Positions 7,799 to 16,649 of a DNA stretch of 64,000 bases are shown in pieces. The DNA lies in contig DBPT01000010.1 in assembly GCA_002304925.1 (NCBI GenBank), positions 1 through 64,000 of the forward strand. The letters are read 5' to 3'. The translations under genes and the position numbers were made by a program. The number at the start of each line of letters is the position of its first letter. Position 1 is the first letter of the stretch. The stretch comes from Prolixibacteraceae bacterium UBA1413 (GTDB lineage: Bacteria; Bacteroidota; Bacteroidia; Bacteroidales; Prolixibacteraceae). A model generated the notes under the pieces. The model worked only from the letters and a program-made list of their open reading frames with translations, made no database searches and had not been told where the DNA came from.

Positions 7799-9403
7799 TT
7801 AGAGTTGCTGGAAAAAGTCGTTTCCCTTGTCATCGACAATGATAAAGGCGGGGAAGTTCTCCACCCTGATTTTCCGTACGGCTTCCATGCCGAGTTCCTC
7901 AAAGGCCACCAGTTCGACCGATTTGATATTCTCCTTGGCTAAAATGGCTGCCGGTCCGCCAATGGAGCCGAGGTAGAAGCCGCCGTGTTTTTTGCACGCG
8001 TCGGTAACGGCCTGGCTGCGGTTCCCCTTGGCCAGCATAATCATGGAGCCGCCCAAGCTCTGGAACTGTTCCACATAGACATCCATCCGTCCTGCCGTGG
8101 TAGGCCCGAAACTTCCGGAGGCCATGCCGGTTGGAGTCTTGGCCGGACCGGCATAATAAACCGGATGGTTCTTGAAGTAGTCGGGCATGGGTTCACCGCT
8201 GTCGATCATCTGTTTGATACGGGCATGGGCGGCATCGCGAGCCACAATCAGAGTGCCGTTGAGGCTGAGCCTGGTCTTTACCGGGTATTTCGAAAGTTCC
8301 GCTAGCACCTCCTCCATGGGACGGTCCAGGTCAAGGGTCACTGCTGGCTTCAGATGGGGAGCCTCTTTGGGCAGGAAACGGGCCGGGTTCTTCTCCAACT
8401 GCTCAACAAATATCCCCTCCTCGGTGATCTTTGCCTTGATATTGCGGTCGGCACTGCAGCTCACCCCTATTCCCACCGGACAGGAAGCCGCATGACGTGG
8501 AAGGCGGATCACCCTCACGTCGTGAACGAAATACTTGCCCCCGAACTGGGCGCCCAATCCATATTCCTGGCAGATCTCCTTTACCCGCCCTTCCCAGTAC
8601 AAATCCCGGAAGGCCTGGCCCCCGGCGTTCCCTTCCGTGGGAAGATGGTCAAAATACCCGGCAGAAGCCTTCTTGACTGCTGTCAGCGTGGCTTCCGCGG
8701 AGGTGCCCCCGATAACCAGCGCCAGATGGTAAGGCGGACAGGCAGAAGTGCCCAGGTCCCTGATCTTTTCACGGACAAACCTCTCGAGGCTCTCCTCGTT
8801 GAGCAATGCCTTGGTCTGCTGATAAAGGAAAGTTTTGTTGGCAGATCCTCCCCCCTTGGTGACAAAAAGAAATTCATAGGCATCCCCCTGTTCCGCATAG
8901 ATGTCGATCTGGGCAGGCAGGTTGGTGCCGGTATTTTTCTCTTCCGTCATGGTCAGCGGAACAATCATCGAGTAACGGAGGTTTTTTTCGGTATACGTAT
9001 CGTAAATCCCTTTCGACAGGTGTTTGGCATCGTTTACCCCTGTGTAGACATTCTCGCCCTTTTTACCGATAACGATGGCCGTTCCTGTGTCCTGGCAGGT
9101 AGGCAACTGCCCTTCTGCCGCAACCACTTGGTTAAGGAGCATGGTGTAGGCCACAAAACGGTCGTTGTCACTAGCTTCCGGATCCTCCAGGATGGAGGAA
9201 AGCTGGGCCAGATGACCTGGCCTGAGGTAAAAGGAAACATCGGTGAAAGCTTCACGGGCCAGCAACTCCAACCCTTCGGGGGCTACCTTCAGCAACCTGC
9301 GGCCTCCGGCTTCCCCCACAGAAACATATTCACGGGTTACCAAACGGTAAGGGGTCTCATCCTTCAAGATGGGAAAAGGTTTCTGATATAAAAATTCTGC
9401 CAT
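7799..9403 (-). CDS. fumA: Class I (4Fe-4S) fumarate hydratase
   Basis: This 534-residue protein has the full length of class I fumarases, which interconvert fumarate and malate using an oxygen-sensitive 4Fe-4S cluster. The three expected cluster cysteines are visible at C103 (PTCQDTGTA), C222 (TSACPPYH) and C316 (GVSCSADR), with spacing matching E. coli FumA. The C-terminal beta domain contains GPTTAGRMD. L-tartrate dehydratases are related but usually split into two subunits. The gene stands alone on the minus strand with an AT-rich leader. In an anaerobe it would serve the reductive branch from malate to succinate. Confidence 0.95.
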   Translation of the reverse strand: MAEFLYQKPFPILKDETPYRLVTREYVSVGEAGGRRLLKVAPEGLELLAREAFTDVSFYLRPGHLAQLSSILEDPEASDNDRFVAYTMLLNQVVAAEGQLPTCQDTGTAIVIGKKGENVYTGVNDAKHLSKGIYDTYTEKNLRYSMIVPLTMTEEKNTGTNLPAQIDIYAEQGDAYEFLFVTKGGGSANKTFLYQQTKALLNEESLERFVREKIRDLGTSACPPYHLALVIGGTSAEATLTAVKKASAGYFDHLPTEGNAGGQAFRDLYWEGRVKEICQEYGLGAQFGGKYFVHDVRVIRLPRHAASCPVGIGVSCSADRNIKAKITEEGIFVEQLEKNPARFLPKEAPHLKPAVTLDLDRPMEEVLAELSKYPVKTRLSLNGTLIVARDAAHARIKQMIDSGEPMPDYFKNHPVYYAGPAKTPTGMASGSFGPTTAGRMDVYVEQFQSLGGSMIMLAKGNRSQAVTDACKKHGGFYLGSIGGPAAILAKENIKSVELVAFEELGMEAVRKIRVENFPAFIIVDDKGNDFFQQL

Positions 9404-9441
9404 ATTTTAAAAATAGAGTATAAAATTAGAAAAAATGCTGA

Positions 9442-10890
9442 TCATATTGACCTGACTGCGGTTCTGCGGGTGCCCTGGTAATCGACCTTCTGTACTTTTT
9501 TCAGGTAGCTGATAAGGGTCTGGGCAGTGGTTTCGTAGTTGACCGTTCCCGGGTCGGCATGGTCAAAGGTGTAGCTGGCGCTGATGTAGCTGTTCATACC
9601 CACCTTATAGGTTTTGGCAGGGTCAAGGGGCTGGCCGTCCGTTCCCTTCATCTCTATGCCGACACAAGAACCGTCACCATCCACCAGCGCAGTATAGGTC
9701 ATCCCTGAGACCATCAGGTCGGCTTCCTTGTTGCGGTTATAGGCATTCAGAATGAGCGATTTGATCTCAGGAAGAGTCATTTCGAACACTACCACCTGGT
9801 TTCCGAAGGGGTCGAGACGGAAGATATCGCGATAAAGGATATCCCCGGCAGAAAGTAAGGGAATCCTGATGCCGCCTATGTTCTGGAAGGCAATGTCGAC
9901 ACCGCTCATGGCCGTCAGGGCATCGGTCATCATGGCTCCCAACTCCTCCTTTCCGGTCATCGGGGTGACCGCTGAGGCAAGAACACGGTTCATCTCCTCA
10001 TTGTCGTTGTAATGGTCAATAGCCGCCTGAACGGCAAGATCCCTTCCTTCGAATGCATCCAGGGAGATCAGTTCATAATCGATACCGGTAATCTTACCTG
10101 CTTCAATAGCCAGGGTGGTCTTCCCCACACTCTTCAGTTGGGAGCCGGCCTGGACAATGGTTACACCATTTTCAACCAATGGTTTGTCCATCACGGTATG
10201 GGAATGACCCCCGATGATCAGGTCAAATTGCGGGTATTTCCGGGCCAGCTGAACGTCCCCCTCAATGCCCAAATGAGTCAGCCCGACCAGCATACCATAT
10301 TTTTCCTTTAAAAACAGGAAATCAGCAGTCTTCACATCTGCCGGAGTGAATTTAATCCCCTCCAGGCGCGAAGGATGCGACGAGGGTATCCCATTCTTTT
10401 CGAGTTGAATAAAGGAAACCAACGGAATCCGGCACTTACCGGCTTTCAGGGTCACCCAGGGCCTGATTTTTCTCAGATGTGACCCGCTCACGTCAATATT
10501 GCCGCTGATAAAGGGGAAACCGGCCTCTTTCCTCCGCTGGGAAAACTGTTCCTGACCCATGTCAAACTCATGGTTCCCCATGGCCGACAGCACAAAACCC
10601 GCCTTATTCATCAGATCAACCATAGGATACCCTACCTCGGGGTACATGTCGACAATGGGATTGCCGGTGAAATTATCGCCGGCGGAGACCAGAAAAAGAT
10701 AGCGGTGCTGTTGGCGCAAACTGTCGGCCAGCCAGGTAAGCTTCGCCATGTTGTCGATCTTGGAATGCATATCGTTGGTATGGAGAATCACCACTTCAAC
10801 GCCCTTTTTACACTTTCTGCCCGCCTGCGATACCTGGGGCACAGACAAAAGAAGAACAAAGGAAAAAATCAATATCCTATTGAAATACAT
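9442..10890 (-). CDS. Exported 5'-nucleotidase/UshA-type metallophosphatase
   Basis: The 482-residue protein has a signal peptide (about residues 1-23) and a calcineurin-like metallophosphatase domain with the metal-binding motifs LHTNDMHS, SAGDNF, GNHEFD and IIGGHSHT. A C-terminal 5'-nucleotidase domain (about 290-470) supplies substrate-binding residues, including QNIGGIR. UshA-family enzymes hydrolyse nucleotides and sometimes UDP-sugars or cyclic nucleotides in the periplasm to recover nucleosides and phosphate. A small beta-grasp-like gene lies 88 bases upstream on the same strand and may be cotranscribed. The exact substrate is not evident. Confidence 0.9.
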   Translation of the reverse strand: MYFNRILIFSFVLLLSVPQVSQAGRKCKKGVEVVILHTNDMHSKIDNMAKLTWLADSLRQQHRYLFLVSAGDNFTGNPIVDMYPEVGYPMVDLMNKAGFVLSAMGNHEFDMGQEQFSQRRKEAGFPFISGNIDVSGSHLRKIRPWVTLKAGKCRIPLVSFIQLEKNGIPSSHPSRLEGIKFTPADVKTADFLFLKEKYGMLVGLTHLGIEGDVQLARKYPQFDLIIGGHSHTVMDKPLVENGVTIVQAGSQLKSVGKTTLAIEAGKITGIDYELISLDAFEGRDLAVQAAIDHYNDNEEMNRVLASAVTPMTGKEELGAMMTDALTAMSGVDIAFQNIGGIRIPLLSAGDILYRDIFRLDPFGNQVVVFEMTLPEIKSLILNAYNRNKEADLMVSGMTYTALVDGDGSCVGIEMKGTDGQPLDPAKTYKVGMNSYISASYTFDHADPGTVNYETTAQTLISYLKKVQKVDYQGTRRTAVRSI

Positions 10891-10978
10891 AACTATATAA
10901 TATTCGCTTAAACAATTACTTCATTCAGATTCCCGCCCTTACTTCAACACAGAATATATAAATGCTCCAGGCTGATCA

Positions 10979-11191
10979 TCACCTTTTGCTTCGGGCAGCT
11001 ACCCGCAGAAAATAATGACCCCCCTCCACAGCCGGTCCATCGGGTTCGGTTTTGTAACCGAAACGGTCGTAAACGGCCAGGTAGCCGCTGAGTAACCGCT
11101 TGCTACTGGTCAGAGAGTAGGCCCTGACTACATCCAGCAATGTGGCGCCACAAAAAACCTCTACACGTCTATTATTTACAAAGACTAACAT
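10979..11191 (-). CDS. Small conserved hypothetical protein, possibly beta-grasp
   Basis: This 70-residue protein begins MLVFVNNRRVEVFCGATLLD, a pattern like the first strands and helix of ThiS/ubiquitin-like beta-grasp proteins, and has no C-terminal Gly-Gly. It lies upstream of the nucleotidase gene on the same strand. I do not recognise a named family. The regular charged and hydrophobic pattern, a proper ATG and the operon-like position support a real gene. The fold is a guess. Confidence 0.55.
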   Translation of the reverse strand: MLVFVNNRRVEVFCGATLLDVVRAYSLTSSKRLLSGYLAVYDRFGYKTEPDGPAVEGGHYFLRVAARSKR

Positions 11192-11209
11192 TCTCGCAAA
11201 ACATCCTTT

Positions 11210-11434
11210 CTACATTAATAAACCTATTTGCTTCAAGTGGTTAATATCATCAGAAAAATTCAATTTTCCCTCTTTTTCCTTGATTATAGTCAACTTATCA
11301 TTATCCGCAATTTCGTTCCGCCTTTCTTAAGCAATATTGCATTCGATCAAATTCTTAAGCTTCTCCTTTTCTTCCAGGGAGAGTCCAAATATCCTCTCGA
11401 CGATTTCCTGCGACTTAATCACATTAGCAGTCAT
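11210..11434 (-). pseudogene. RelB-like antitoxin gene broken by an in-frame stop
   Basis: From the ATG the frame reads MTANVIKSQEIVERIFGLSL and continues to ...IECNIA before a TAA at codon 36. The same frame then continues ERRNEIADNDKLTIIKEKEG and ends with a typical antitoxin tail (KLNFSDDINHLKQIG) at a TAG after 74 codons. The pattern is that of small Bacteroidota addiction-module antitoxins, where NIAEERR spans the site of the stop. No toxin gene follows. This relic accounts for most of the 0.36 kb gap between the beta-grasp-like gene and the FAD/Fe-S dehydrogenase. Confidence 0.65.
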
Positions 11435-11525
11435 AGCAATCTCATTTTGTGTTAACAAAAATAATCATTTCCGCCGATGAAGTCAAAGTAAGAGACTTTC
11501 CGATCCTCTTTAAAGATCAATTTAA

Positions 11526-11533
11526 TATCTTTG
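11526..11533 (+). promoter_or_regulatory. -7 box for the FAD/Fe-S dehydrogenase gene
   Basis: TATCTTTG matches TAnnTTTG and lies 21 bases before the chosen ATG. This also argues against the TTG that overlaps the box as a start codon. Confidence 0.6.
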
Positions 11534-11554
11534 TTGTCACCAAAACCCAGCTTT

Positions 11555-14482
11555 ATGATCTCACAGCAGGAATTTGATGCGCTGAAAGCTTCCCTCGACG
11601 GCGACTTGTTCACTGACAACGTCCAGCGGATCCTCTACTCCACCGATGCCTCTTCCTACAAGGAAAAACCTGCGGCGGTCACCCGGCCCAAAAACAACGG
11701 TGACGTACTGAAAATTATGAACTTCGCCAAAAGTCACGGGCTATCGGTGATTCCCCGTGCCGGGGGCACTTCCCTGGCCGGACAGGTGGTAGGTCCGGGT
11801 ATTGTCATGGACATCTCCAAATACATGAACAAGATCCTGGAATTCAACAAGGAAGAGCATTGGGTATGGTTGGAGCCGGGGGTGATTCCCGCAGAACTCA
11901 ACAAATGGCTGGAACCCCACGGTCTCCAGTATGGTCCTGAGACCTCCACCGCCAACCGCTGCTGTATCGGCGGCATGGTGGGCAACAACTCGTGCGGACT
12001 CCACAGCATTATTTACGGCAGCGCCCGCGAGCATATCCTGGAAGCCGACGTGATCCTCTCCGACGGGTCGGAAGTGACCTTCGGGCCCCTTACCAAAGAG
12101 GAGTTCAGGGCCAAATGCGAAGGGGACCCCACCCTCCTGGAAACCAGAATTTACCGCAACATCTGCGAAATTCTCTCCGATCCTGCCAACCAGGCCTCCA
12201 TCAGGGAGAATTTCCCCGATCCCCGTGTGACCCGTCGCAACATGGGCTATGCCATCGACGTCCTGCTCGAGAGCGAAGTTTTTACGCCCGGCGGGGACCC
12301 TTTCAACTTTTGCAAACTGCTCGCCGGAAGCGAGGGGACCCTGGCCTTCATGAAGCGTATCAAGGTGAACCTGATTCCCCTGCCACCCAAACACATGGGA
12401 CTCATATGCGCCCATTTCGGCACCCTCGAAGAATCGCTCAAGGCCAACCTGATCGCCCTGCGGCACCAGCCCCGGGCAGTGGAACTCATGGACGACGTCA
12501 TCCTGGAGTGCACCAAAGAGAATATCGAACAGCGCAAGAACCGCTTTTTCGTGGAAGGAGATCCTGGGGCCATCCTGATGATAGAACTGGCTTTCGACAC
12601 TAAAGAGGAGTTGCTTGCCGCCAGCGATGCCATGATTGCAGATATGAAGGCGGCCGGACTGGGTTACGCCTTTCCGTTGGTCACAGGTGCCGATTCCATC
12701 AAAAAAGTGTGGGCGTTGCGTACAGCCGGACTGGGGGTGCTGGCAAACGTTCCGGGAGAAAGAAAGGGGGTCCCCGGCTTCGAGGATACTGCCGTCCACC
12801 CGGAGTTCTTGCCCGACTATGTGGCGGAATTCAAGGTGATCTTGGGAAAATACGGCCTCTCGAGTATTTTCTATGCCCATATTGCCACTGGTGAGATCCA
12901 TTTCCGGCCTTTGCTTAACTTGAAGGATCCAGGAGATGTGAAGATCTTCCGCGACCTGATGACCGACCTGGCCGCCCTGGTTCGCAAATACCGGGGATCC
13001 CTCAGCGGAGAACATGGTGACGGACGCGTCCGCGGAGAGTTTATCCCCTTCATGCTGGGCGAACACAATTACCAGTTGATCCGTAACCTCAAGCAGACCT
13101 GGGATCCTGATAAACTCTTCAACCCGGGGAAAATCGTGGATACGCCCCCCATCACCGACAATTTCCGGTTTGAACCCGGCACGGTGATTCCTACTTTCAA
13201 CACCCTCTTTGACTTTTCAGCCAACAAAAACTTTTTCGCATCAATTGAGAAGTGCAACGGCTCGGGCGATTGCCGCAAGTCGGAAATCATCGGAGGGACC
13301 ATGTGCCCCTCATACATGGCCACCCGTGATGAAGACAAGACGACCCGCGGAAGGGCCAACCTCCTCAGGGAGCTCCTCTCCAAACCCAACGGGGGAAATC
13401 CCTTCGACCAGAAGGAAATCTACCAGATCCTCGACCTGTGCATCTCCTGCAAAGCCTGTAAAGCTGAATGCCCTTCCAATGTCGATATGGCCAAGTTGAA
13501 GGCGGAATTCCTGCAGCACTACTATGACATTCACGGCATTCCCTTCCGGAGCCGGCTGGTAGCATACCTGCCGCGCCTGGAAAAGCTGGCCATCCTTGTG
13601 CAGCCCTTGGCCAACTTCATGATGAAGCAGGCTTTCTTTAAACAAATGGTGGGATTCCACACCCAACGCAACCTGCCACACTTATCCCGCATCACCCTAA
13701 GCCGTTGGTTCCGGAACGGCACCGTTCTGCCCGTCGAAAATCCCAAAAAGAGAGTTTACCTCTTCAATGATGAGTTCACCAATTTCAACGAGAGCGATAT
13801 CGGCATCAAGGCGATCCTGTTGCTCACCCGCCTGGGCTATGAGGTACGTATTCCCGTTCACCGCGAAAGCGGCCGCACCTGGCTCTCGAAGGGACTGGTC
13901 CGAACCGCCCGGAAAATCGCCACCGACAATGTGCTGATGCTGAAAGACATGATCTCGGGCGACACCCCCCTGGTGGGCATTGAACCCTCCGCGATCCTGG
14001 CATTCCGCGATGAATACCCTGAACTGGTGAACGAGGAACTGCGGCCCGCTGCGTCTCGCCTGGCGAAAAATGCCCTCCTCTTCGAGGAGTTCTTCTGCCG
14101 CGAACTGGATGCCGGAAATATCTCCCCGGAATCCTTTACCCGTGAGAAAAAGGAGATCCTCCTGCACGGGCACTGTCAGCAGAAATCAGTGGCCTCCACC
14201 GCCCCCACGAAAAAGATGCTCTCCTTGCCCGAAAATTACAGCGTCAGGGAGATTCCCTCGGGATGCTGCGGCATGGCCGGCGCCTTCGGCTACGAAAAGG
14301 AACATTATGAACTCTCAATGAAGATCGGCGAATTGATCCTCTTCCCAGAAGTACGGGCAGCAGCGGAAACCACCCTGGTCTCGGCACCGGGAACCTCCTG
14401 CCGCCACCATATCAAGGACGGCACAGGCCGCGATGCCCTTCACCCCGTGGAGGTGATGTACCAGGCACTGGCATTACCTTAA
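11555..14482 (+). CDS. FAD-linked oxidase fused to Fe-S/CCG domains (D-lactate dehydrogenase-like)
   Basis: This 975-residue protein joins a PCMH-type FAD-binding domain (about 25-210, with RAGGTSLAGQ), the FAD-oxidase C-terminal domain (to about 535), a two-cluster ferredoxin-like region (CNGSGDCRK near 566; CISCKACKAECP near 628) and CCG-type heterodisulfide-reductase-like modules (HGHCQQK near 870; GCCGMAGAFG near 902). This architecture fits the large YdiJ/Dld-like enzymes that oxidise D-2-hydroxy acids such as D-lactate or D-2-hydroxyglutarate and pass electrons through Fe-S clusters toward quinones. The specific acid cannot be read from sequence. Its stop codon overlaps the convergent acetyltransferase stop in the bases TTAA. 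Confidence 0.9.
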   Translation: MISQQEFDALKASLDGDLFTDNVQRILYSTDASSYKEKPAAVTRPKNNGDVLKIMNFAKSHGLSVIPRAGGTSLAGQVVGPGIVMDISKYMNKILEFNKEEHWVWLEPGVIPAELNKWLEPHGLQYGPETSTANRCCIGGMVGNNSCGLHSIIYGSAREHILEADVILSDGSEVTFGPLTKEEFRAKCEGDPTLLETRIYRNICEILSDPANQASIRENFPDPRVTRRNMGYAIDVLLESEVFTPGGDPFNFCKLLAGSEGTLAFMKRIKVNLIPLPPKHMGLICAHFGTLEESLKANLIALRHQPRAVELMDDVILECTKENIEQRKNRFFVEGDPGAILMIELAFDTKEELLAASDAMIADMKAAGLGYAFPLVTGADSIKKVWALRTAGLGVLANVPGERKGVPGFEDTAVHPEFLPDYVAEFKVILGKYGLSSIFYAHIATGEIHFRPLLNLKDPGDVKIFRDLMTDLAALVRKYRGSLSGEHGDGRVRGEFIPFMLGEHNYQLIRNLKQTWDPDKLFNPGKIVDTPPITDNFRFEPGTVIPTFNTLFDFSANKNFFASIEKCNGSGDCRKSEIIGGTMCPSYMATRDEDKTTRGRANLLRELLSKPNGGNPFDQKEIYQILDLCISCKACKAECPSNVDMAKLKAEFLQHYYDIHGIPFRSRLVAYLPRLEKLAILVQPLANFMMKQAFFKQMVGFHTQRNLPHLSRITLSRWFRNGTVLPVENPKKRVYLFNDEFTNFNESDIGIKAILLLTRLGYEVRIPVHRESGRTWLSKGLVRTARKIATDNVLMLKDMISGDTPLVGIEPSAILAFRDEYPELVNEELRPAASRLAKNALLFEEFFCRELDAGNISPESFTREKKEILLHGHCQQKSVASTAPTKKMLSLPENYSVREIPSGCCGMAGAFGYEKEHYELSMKIGELILFPEVRAAAETTLVSAPGTSCRHHIKDGTGRDALHPVEVMYQALALP

Positions 14483-14976
14483 AGCTTTCCCGCCAGCTCA
14501 GCTAAAGCGGTGCCTTTCAGACGGTAAATCAGCCAGCCTTTACGGTTGATGGCTCCCATGCCTTCATAAAAGTCAATAGATGGTTTGTTCCAGTCCAGCA
14601 CGGTCCACTCCATACCCCAGCATTTCTTTTCCAGGGCCAACTTCGCCAGAAAGGCAAGCGTATATCTGCCAAATCCCTGCCCCCGGTACTGCGACCTGAT
14701 GTAGATATCTTCGAGGTAAAGCCCCGGCAATCCAATAAAGGAGGAGAAATTATAGAAATAGATGGCGTAGCCTACCAATTCTCCCCGATATTCCGCCATC
14801 AACACCTCCGTTACCTTCCGCCGGAAAATGGCATCGTACAGCATTTCTTCCGTAGCTGTTAAATCATTCTCTATTTTTTCGTAAACAGCCAATTCCCTGA
14901 TGAGTTCATACAAGGCCGGAATGTCACTTTCCTGCGCTGGCCTAAGGATAAATCCTGATATGTCCGTAGATGCCAT
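14479..14976 (-). CDS. GNAT acetyltransferase, diamine/spermidine acetyltransferase-like
   Basis: From the ATG chosen (MASTDISGFILRPA) the protein has 165 residues, normal for GNAT. The acetyl-CoA loop is YRGQGFGRYTLAFLAKLA, preceded by LYLEDIYIRSQ, and the C-terminal DWNKPSIDFYEGMGA is typical of the SAT1-like branch, which acetylates polyamines or related amines. An upstream in-frame extension to 15177 would run into a repeat element and lacks family similarity. It is convergent with the dehydrogenase gene, sharing bases of the two stop codons. Confidence 0.88.
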   Translation of the reverse strand: MASTDISGFILRPAQESDIPALYELIRELAVYEKIENDLTATEEMLYDAIFRRKVTEVLMAEYRGELVGYAIYFYNFSSFIGLPGLYLEDIYIRSQYRGQGFGRYTLAFLAKLALEKKCWGMEWTVLDWNKPSIDFYEGMGAINRKGWLIYRLKGTALAELAGKL

Positions 14977-14992
14977 AATGCCAAGTTTAATA

Positions 14993-15155
14993 AATTCCGG
15001 TGAGTGCATTGACACCATCCATTCTCTGTGCAAGGTAAGGATGAATGCCTGTTCTCTGCTTATGGAAGGATCTGGTGGTGAAATCCGTCGGACTCTTCCC
15101 GGGTAACAGGGATTCGTTTCTCCGTCGGCTCTACCGCGATAATTCCAATTGACCG
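14993..15155 (+). repeat. Structured intergenic repeat, copy A
   Basis: One of three diverged copies of a roughly 160-bp element, recognised by the left end AATTCCGGTGAGTGCATTGAC, the core TGAATGCCTGTTCTCTGCTT and the right end TTCCAATTGACCG. It lies upstream of the acetyltransferase gene. Base insertions and deletions between copies shift all reading frames, so it is not coding. This copy has the least perfect hairpins (TCCC/GGGA remains of the second). The other copies are at 25672-25831 and 46426-46587. Confidence 0.8.
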
Positions 15156-15269
15156 ATTTATACTTAACCGGAATCAAATTTCAGTAATTCTCAAAAATAG
15201 CAAATTATGGGCTGCTGATTCCACTTCAATAAAAAGGGAAGGAGGGCACCGCCATCGTACAGTGACCAT

Positions 15270-16565
15270 TTATTCCGGAAGCATGAGGTTCTTCCCCCGG
15301 TTGTCGAAGAAGAGGGCTTCCCTGATTTTGGCCATCCGGCTACGGGCATAGGCTTCATTCAGCGCTCCCTTTCCGGATTTTTCGATATATTGCCTGTAAA
15401 ATTGGAATGCCACCGTCTTGTCGCTCTCAAACTCCTCATATGTGGTGGCCATTTCAAAGAGCACCTCGGTGTCGGAAGGGTCCAGTTCGAGCACTTTCCG
15501 GTAAGAAGCTATGGCCTCGGGAAACTCACGGCATAACCCGTGGATCTGCGCCATGGTGCGGTGGATGAACGGAAGATACCATGGAATGGTGAGTTCTTCA
15601 GCCAGCTTAAGATACTGTTTTGCCGCCTCAAAATCCTTCAGGTTTTTGTAACTCAGCCCCATATAATACGGAACCATCGGGTCGTTGGGGGCCAGGTGAA
15701 GGAGGGGTTCCAGCATCAGCAGGGCCATATCCTCCTCTTTGCTGAAATAGAGCACCACCCCGTATTCCTTGCGGATGTTCAGGGTGGTGTCATTATGGGA
15801 GAGGTACTGTGCATATCCTTCAGCGGCCCGGGCATACTCCTTCAGGTAATAATCGTTTTGCGCAAGCCTCAGTTCAAGTAAGGAATTTCCCGGAAACAGC
15901 TCATGAGCTCCGGTGAGAATCTCCCGGGCCTTTACAAAGGCAGTATCCTGCTGATATAGGGTGGCCAGCGCCAGGGAACTTCCCAGATCACGGGGATTCA
16001 TCTCCAGCACCTTTTGGAAGAGCTGTTTGGCTTCCCGGTTTTTATTCAGACGGGAAGCGCTGATGGCCAGCTGTCTGTTGAAGAAGAGGTTGAGGGAATC
16101 GGCTTTCCGCAGTTCCGTAAAAACACGGTAGGCTTCCCTGTTCTCCTGCATAATCAGCAGCAACCTGCCCATACGCCCCTTCAGCGGAAGATGGCCGGGA
16201 GTGATGGTCAGCGCATGCTGATAAGTATGGAGCGCATCGACCGAGTTCCCCAAGGCGATGCAGAGATCGGCCAGTTCAGACCACCACACGGTGTTGGTGG
16301 AGTCCCGGGCCAGCGCCTGCTGAAGGGCTGCCAGAGCTCCGGGGTAGTCGAAACCTTCACGCAGGGCCAGCGCATGGCGATATTCCCCATAACCAGGCCT
16401 CGAAGAGAGCAATAAAGAGTCTTTGATGCCGGTAGATTCTACCTGACGATCAAAAGGATCGGGCATCAGTTCTTCCTCCTGGGCCTGAAGGGAACCGAAG
16501 AAAAAAGAGAAAACGAGGACAGATAAAAGCCTGAGTCCGGCGGAAGGGGAAACCCTGCAGGTCAT
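15270..16565 (-). CDS. Secreted tetratricopeptide-repeat protein
   Basis: The 431-residue protein has a signal peptide (about 1-28, ending near LQAQ) and then about ten TPR helical pairs across nearly its whole length, with typical spacing of Trp/Leu/Gly/Tyr, Ala and Pro (for example ELADLCIALGNSVDALHTYQ and YYMGLSYKNLKDFEAAKQYL). TPR arrays are protein-binding scaffolds, and in Bacteroidota exported ones are often periplasmic. No enzymatic domain is seen. It is followed on the same strand by repeat copy A and then the acetyltransferase gene. Confidence 0.85.
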   Translation of the reverse strand: MTCRVSPSAGLRLLSVLVFSFFFGSLQAQEEELMPDPFDRQVESTGIKDSLLLSSRPGYGEYRHALALREGFDYPGALAALQQALARDSTNTVWWSELADLCIALGNSVDALHTYQHALTITPGHLPLKGRMGRLLLIMQENREAYRVFTELRKADSLNLFFNRQLAISASRLNKNREAKQLFQKVLEMNPRDLGSSLALATLYQQDTAFVKAREILTGAHELFPGNSLLELRLAQNDYYLKEYARAAEGYAQYLSHNDTTLNIRKEYGVVLYFSKEEDMALLMLEPLLHLAPNDPMVPYYMGLSYKNLKDFEAAKQYLKLAEELTIPWYLPFIHRTMAQIHGLCREFPEAIASYRKVLELDPSDTEVLFEMATTYEEFESDKTVAFQFYRQYIEKSGKGALNEAYARSRMAKIREALFFDNRGKNLMLPE

Positions 16566-16649
16566 GGAACGTTTTTTAAATCATGGCCAAGTTATACTTG
16601 TCAGGAAAGATAGGTTCAAAAGGCAAAATTTATCCCAACCATTACAGGG

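Noticed and set aside
8354..9391. 345-codon open frame on the plus strand
   Set aside because: It is antisense to the fumarase gene, which has all catalytic motifs; the translated sequence has no recognisable family.
11741..13066. 441-codon open frame on the minus strand
   Set aside because: It is antisense to the FAD/Fe-S dehydrogenase and arises from its codon bias.
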